A DNA stretch of 64,000 bases from Corythucha ciliata. Lineage: Eukaryota; Arthropoda; Insecta; Hemiptera; Tingidae. The notes under the pieces were generated by a model. That model was not told the DNA's origin and ran no database searches. It saw only the letters and a program-made list of their open reading frames with translations. The stretch is taken from positions 29,612,940-29,676,939 of the forward strand of contig CM075940.1 of NCBI GenBank assembly GCA_038030265.1, written 5' to 3'. The stretch's first letter is position 1. Each line of letters starts with the position of its first letter. Shown here piece after piece: positions 58,456 through 64,000 of the stretch. The translations under genes and the position numbers were made by a program.

Positions 58456-59390
58456 ACTCCCACAGTAGGATAAAATGCGTTCTTTCAAACAGAAAACTTG
58501 AACGACTCGGATTTAAGTTAATACAAAGGGAGAAGTTTTGTGTACGTATGACTCTATTTACCATCAAGACTTTCTTCTGTGGAACTACTTCAGAAGGACA
58601 AACGCAAACGATAATTGTGCCCCGAACTGTCGTTACAGTTTAATGCTTGAAAGAATCAGATCTTCAATGTGCTTGACGGAAGGAGGCGGGGTTCAAGGAG
58701 TCAGTGCCGCTATGAAGAGAAAAAACAGACAAAAGGTAGTTTTCCCTTAATGTCAACATCTTTACAACAACGAAAATTACGTAGAAAAAAAAAAACTTGA
58801 GGAGCAATTGCGAAATTATTAACGCGGTATGAGGCTTGGCTTTTAAAACACCGCTCTCCTAAGAAAATTTCATTATAAATAAATCAGAAGCCGCCCTTGT
58901 CAAGAGCTTTATCATGAGGAATAAACTTTCATTGTTGTTGAATGAACTTTACACGCTATGAAAGAGAAGCGATAGCGTACAGGAAGAAGAGGGCGCATAT
59001 CGTGGAGTTAATGAAATTTTCCTAACTGGTGGGATCTCGAAGAATAACACGCTTGTTTTATTTTGATAAATCCCGTTATCTTATTAATAACGTGAAACAA
59101 GCTGATGTATCTTGTATCGTGTAACAACATACATACAAAATTAAAGCCTAAACTGTAACCGAAAATTCCAACTCGCAGCTTAGACCACTTTCTAACATGA
59201 AACTTGTGATATTCTCTTTTTTAATGTCTCTTCATGACTGCGAAATAAGATTTCTTACATTAAATTACATGCGTAAAATGAGGAACTTGCACATTTTTCA
59301 ATTCTTCTTTTTTTCAACAGAGAAAAAAGCAAAAAATTAAAAATCGACTCAAATATTTTTTCTAATGAATAGACATGAAATGAATAAACT
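58456..59390. other. No recognisable gene
   Basis: AT-rich; a 70-residue frame at 58,538-58,750 has no recognisable domain. Confidence 0.5.
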
Positions 59391-59394
59391 GCTA

Positions 59395-59510
59395 GACGCA
59401 CGATTAGAGCGCCTTGAAAATGCCTTAAAAGTTCATGATTCCCGCCGTAAAAATGGCTACATCGAGCATTCGCGCACCCAAACGTGGCCTTGGCTTCCTA
59501 AAAATAGACA
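59395..59510 (+). repeat. Short family-B array
   Basis: Four units such as CGCCTTGAAAATGCC.TAAAAGTTCATGATTC and CGCCGTAAAAATGGCT. No element ends seen. Confidence 0.6.
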
Positions 59511-59539
59511 AAGCGAGGTTTCTCTCATTTCGCGACATC

Positions 59540-59759
59540 TTTAAAAATCAAATTTTCAAGAATTTGGCTACCAAATTTCGTTGATTTGGCTATTTCAACA
59601 CATAAACATTTCGGGTGTTTGGCTCAAATACGCCAATTTCACTTTTACATGTCTGGATCTTTTAAGACCATTTTTTTTTTTTTTTTTGTGGATCCGGCGC
59701 CTTTAAAGCCAATTTCATTGGATTTTCGTGGTTCGAAAATCCAATTTTGAGGGGCTGAA
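59540..59759 (-). repeat. Family-C array, reverse
   Basis: Units such as TTTGGCTACCAAATTTCGTTG and TTTGGCTCAAATACGCCAATTTC, with a T17 run at 59,671. Leads into the composite repeat copy 2. Confidence 0.65.
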
Positions 59760-62079
59760 TTATTCGAAAACCATATTATTCGGATCGAGCTCTGCACTTC
59801 GTGCCCGCATCAAACGGACTCCTCGGCCGGTGCGCGATTTTTTGAACGGCCACACGTTGTTGCCGAGTGAGCGTTTGTGGCACAGCTTGCCGCAGCCTTA
59901 TATCGTGAATTGAGCAATAGGCGGGCTGAGTCGCGAATCTACTTCTGTCAGGACCCGCGAGTGAAATCTCTACGAGGCCCCTCATCAACCTTTCCGTCCA
60001 AATAACCAAATTCGAGAGTTTGGTTCTTCCCGGAAAACCAAATTTTGCGGGTTTGGCTCTTATAAAAACTAATTTATCTTTTGCGCTTCGAAATTACAGG
60101 CTCTTTCAAACGCAATTTGGCTGTTTTCCCTCCCACGAAAAAACGTTTCACGGAGTTTGCAATTTCCCTAAACCAAACTTTTGAATGAATGATCGCTTTT
60201 TCTCAATTTTATCCGTGAATTAGCGCATTTCTTCAATCTTAGTCGCGGATTTGCCCGAACAACTTCACATGAGTGTTTTTTCTCTTTGGCCAGAAATAGC
60301 CAATCACGACGAATTGACGCATTTTCTCAATTGTAGCCATGAATGGGAGTTTTCGTAATTTTAGACACTAATATTAGGGTTTTTCAAAGTTTTGCCCACG
60401 TAATTGCCCTTAGAACAGCAAATTTGCGTGTCTTCTTAATTTAGCCTTCTAAGGACGTACAGAAACTGGGAAATAGCGTTTTTTTTTGTTTTTTTCAATT
60501 TCAGGCGTGAAATTGCCCATAGACAAGAACTGCGCACATGGAACTCGAAAGTTTGCTTTCTGGAGTCGAGAAAAATCGTCCAAAACCAACGACAAAGCAC
60601 CTTACACCTAATAAAGGCCTTTTTGGCTGGAGCTGGTAAAATTGGACCTGAAAATTGCCCATTTAAGGCCTCGGTAGATACAGTGGGAAAGGCTAAAATG
60701 GCCGACATTTAAAATTGGATGGAACCGCGTGTTGCAAAGAAGCCGAAAATTGCAATTCCCCGAATTGGAAACTTACAATTTCGCGGATATTAGCTCCCAA
60801 ATGTTACCATTTTCTGGCTGACATCAAACTTTGGGCGCTGTCGTGGACGGCTGGGCCGGGTTCCACAATCACTAAAAGCCCAGAAACGCGAAAATGATGA
60901 AGATAATCAAATTGTAATTTCACGTAAGAAAAGACCTGAAATTTGCAATTTGCAGAATATTCCGCCTAGAGACTTTTGATTTCGCTTAAATTTGGACCCA
61001 AACTTGCACACTCACAAATATTTAGCTCTGAATGTTACAATTACACGGCTCACTCAGGGTCTGCGCCTACTGAAAGGGAGGCTATTTCGCGGAAAAAATA
61101 GTCGAGAATACTAGGAACTTGCAATTGTGCGAAAAGAAAGACGCGACAAACATTCAATTTCGCGACTACTTATATGTAATTAGTTCCGAAACTCAAATTT
61201 CGCGAAAATAAATTTCAAAAAATTCAAATTTCGAGTTAGTAAAGACCTGAAACGTGCAATTTCCAAATATTCAGCCATTTCGGGGATAATTATAGCTCTG
61301 GAAGCATCTCAGCCGTAACCACACGGCACGGATTGTTCGCGGAAGTACACAAATAGAATATTTAGCCTCAAAAACTGCAGGGCACTTGCAAATTCGTTCT
61401 GTTTTCCTTGTCGGATGGAATGAAAATCGTCGAAACTTACCAAATCCACCGTCCAAGAACCGAATCTCTGAATCACGATCCTACATCCATGAGAATGAAA
61501 CCAGAAAATCCTCATTTTTTCATCTTCTAGCTTTTTGGGGGCCTGGGGAGGTCTGTCCCACTCGACCCTATACCTCGCGGCGATCTACTGAGCGGGATTC
61601 AAACCCAGGCACGCTGCGGGGTTGCCCCGAAAACGTAGACAGAGAGGACCAGGCTACACTAGGTGACTAGGACTTGAAAGAACCGTGAGGGCGTTGCGGC
61701 TGCACGCCGTCCCTGCCCCGCAGTTCGAACATCAACACAGCTCACTCGGTTTTGCCAAGTTGGGTCGATCCAGCCGGGGCTGGCAGTCTGGCTCCAGAGT
61801 TCGCAGTGCAGCTAGGGGCAATTTTCGTGGTTGTCTGGTGGTTTAAACCACCGTCATTCGCGTTCATCACTAAAAGCCATGATTTCATCTTTCTGGGATT
61901 TCCTTCAACTTTGAGGTTTTTCCTCCGGGAGGGTGAAATTCATAATTTCCCTCTAATAATTGTAGAATCCATTCTCTCGTTACTTGCTGGCTCCACAAGT
62001 CTTGGTAGAAGATGGCAGGAGGGGGGGGGTATCCGCTTGGGGCGGCCCCGGGGCGGCAAAAAGCAAGGATCCGGCCCTG
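59760..62079 (+). repeat. Composite interspersed repeat, copy 2
   Basis: SINE-family relic at 59,780-59,990 (CGGCCGGTGCGCG, GCCGCAGCCTTAT), family-C units 60,000-60,180, family-A units 60,180-60,530, a body of TTCGCGGATATTAGC-type units (60,770-61,280), tRNA-like GGGTTTGAATCCCGC on the minus strand at about 61,595, TCGGTTTTGCCAAGTTG at 61,748, CATTCTCTCGTTACTTG at 61,970, and right end GATCCGGCCCTG at 62,079. Same order as 45,420-47,145 but longer in the middle. Confidence 0.7.
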
Positions 62080-62654
62080 ATCAAACCTAACAGACGGTCA
62101 GGCGATCAGACTTTCTGGTCTATGAGTGACGTAGGCAGTCCTACTCAGTTCCAAGAAAAGTACTCTTGGTGCGCCGCCGCCTGTTATCGCCTTGATTCCA
62201 CCCCTTCACCAGTGTTTTAAAATCGATACCGGGGTTTTCCTGATAATCACAAACAATTAGCTGGTATTTTCATTCTATTTTAATGAAATGAAGAATCGGT
62301 ATTACACCCCATAACTGTTTAAAAAAAATGAACCAACCGCGAAGAAAGACGTAGCAAGTGACGTCACACGAGATCAGCCAATCACAAGGCGTTGTGGAGA
62401 CCATATAAAATTAACTTTTTTCATTAATTAATTATTAATAATTGCAAATCTTTTTCACTAATATGTAATTTGTAAGCATTTCTGTAAAAAAATATACTTT
62501 TCATAAAAAATTCCGACCCGTGCACAAGTTCCTCACACAATTCTAGAAAAGCCCATTTTTCGAGCTTAGCTGATTCACAGAATCAATCAATTTTACTGCG
62601 GGGATTTGAATAATAAATCCAGCTTCCTCGTACTCTGGTTCACAGATCTTAAAC

Positions 62655-62699
<45 letters not shown>

Positions 62700-63150
62700 G
62701 AAGCCCGCTTGAACTTTCATTTTAAACTTGCTCTGCTGACTTTTCTTGCACCCTCGGCTGCCAAGGCATTTTTTATTCTGTATCGCAGCCGAAAAAAAAA
62801 CCTGTCTGCTCTCTCTTCTTCACATTAGCTTGCTCAGCTCTTCAGAATTCGAGAGAAGCTGTTTAGCGTGTCGCCTCCCCCGCCTCTTATATATCACTCT
62901 CACCCTTGAACTTAAGTTTCTTATTTTTTCACCTTATTCTCTAGTCAGACCTAAGTGCCAGACTATTTCTGAATTGGAGGGATGGTGATAGACCCCCCCC
63001 CCACCACCACCATTTTCACCGTCTACTATTTCTAGCCTTTTTTTCTTTCGCGCCATTTTGTGGTGTTACCTTAATATGCACCTCTGACCTACATCCTCGA
63101 GGAAGTTAAGCCACTCAACTTTTCTTCCGTTAGTTTGGCAATTGAGTGAG
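62080..63150. other. No recognisable gene
   Basis: AT-rich sequence with a 37-base A-run at 62,661-62,697, a C10 run at 62,993-63,002 and a (CCA) patch. No reading frame of note. Confidence 0.5.
62661..62697. repeat. Poly(A) tract, 37 bases
   Basis: Longest homopolymer in the window. A preceding retrotransposed body was not recognised on the plus strand. Confidence 0.9.
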
Positions 63151-63159
63151 GGGGGGGGG

Positions 63160-63400
63160 AAGAATGGTTTTGCCATTTTCAGGGTCGAATCGTCCGTATT
63201 AGCATTTTCACGTCGTGATCGGTCAGTTTTGCTATTTTAGGGTACGAGTGGCCAGGTTTGACTATTATTAGGGCACAACGTGTCAGTTTAGCCATTTTAA
63301 GGGCGAGAATTGGCAGTATTTGTGATTAAGGGACAGGAATAATAATTTTATGTGTTTTTGAGGGAATACATGCCACATTGCCAGGTAGAGTAGTGAAAAC
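63160..63400 (-). repeat. Family-B array
   Basis: Eight units such as GTCAGTTTAGCCATTTTAAGG, same orientation as 8,570-9,720. A G9 run at 63,150 precedes it, as next to other B arrays; element ends not found. Confidence 0.7.
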
Positions 63401-64000
63401 TGACTGCTTTATGTCTAGATTACCAGTTTTTATATGAGAATTCAGATTATTCGACCTGAAAACAATTTCCTTGCCACAGTGTTCCAATACACCTTCAGGG
63501 AAAAATCGCACTTCGGCGCCATTTGAAAGTTTGGTAGAGATACGCTAATTTATGTGAATTTATACCATTCTCTCTTCTTTTACTTAAGAACAGTTCAGAA
63601 CAGAAGAAGTTCAGTAACAGCTAACAGCTGAAAAACCGATAGTTGTAATTAATTAATTGTTTTCGCCACAGTTCTCGCAATCAGTTGTGGCAGAAATAAT
63701 TTACTGGAAGGTTGGTTGTGAATGAGAGGAGTGGGGGTAATTCAATTGATTATAAAAAGAGGTAGAACTTTAGGAAGAGTTTCTTTAGAAATTCCTCTCT
63801 CTTTATAGCTCAACTGCCTTTTGTCCAGTGCAAGACTAAAATGTTTTTTGTTGCTCCCCCTAACTTGATAAGCTAGTAGGTGGCAACTAATTTAAACCTT
63901 GATTTATTCTTCAAGTTTAATTCGACTAAAGACGTTTCACAACCTTTGGAGTAGTAGTTACTCGCAATTTTCTTTAGTTTTACCAGTTCTTTGTTTTTGG
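63401..64000. other. No recognisable gene
   Basis: AT-rich with AAGAACAGTTCAGAACAG-like short repeats at 63,585; a random 61-residue minus frame at 63,326-63,511 only. Confidence 0.5.

Overview
Eukaryotic, repeat-dominated DNA, most likely from an arthropod. The reasons are one LRR-Ig transmembrane exon of the Kekkon type (48,105-49,538), BEL/Pao, Gypsy and Jockey-type retrotransposon remains, tRNA-derived SINE-like sequences, and the absence of any bacterial operon structure. I cannot fix the class; a crustacean or other large-genome arthropod is a guess.

Layout. 1-6,449 (minus strand): a decayed BEL/Pao retrotransposon whose protease region is interrupted by a long gene of an unrecognised repeat-encoded family with paired C-x2-C / H-x2-C motifs; about 1.75 kb across the junction is tandemly duplicated, giving an in-frame chimera. 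7,150-9,854: a hAT-like element with a second one nested inside. 11,439-11,831: a palindromic TTAA element. 12,585-15,981: a hAT-like element with a perfect 8-bp target duplication, containing another with its own perfect 8-bp duplication. 16,221-19,215: palindromic minisatellite tract with two further insertions. 19,385-19,679: SINE with target duplication. 21,532-23,668 (plus): a second, internally deleted BEL/Pao copy. 27,443-31,138 (plus): two non-LTR retrotransposon remnants head to tail. 34,745-36,350 and 43,060-44,969: more minisatellite tracts. 45,420-47,145 and 59,760-62,079: two copies of one long composite repeat. 48,105-49,538: the only convincing host exon. 51,875-53,555: another hAT-like element with near-perfect target duplication. 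54,180-57,690 (minus): a Gypsy pol remnant split by a minisatellite element. Long stretches between these (23.7-27.4, 31.1-34.7, 37.5-42.4, 49.5-51.2, 58.5-59.4, 62.1-63.2 kb) show nothing I can identify.

The most unusual feature is a set of non-autonomous, hAT-like elements filled with degenerate tandem repeats of about 30 bp. Three repeat families (called A, B and C here) recur across the window in both orientations and share an ATTCGCG-like core. In several cases TIRs and 8-bp target duplications show that the arrays moved as the inside of a transposon. No element in the window appears to encode an intact transposase.
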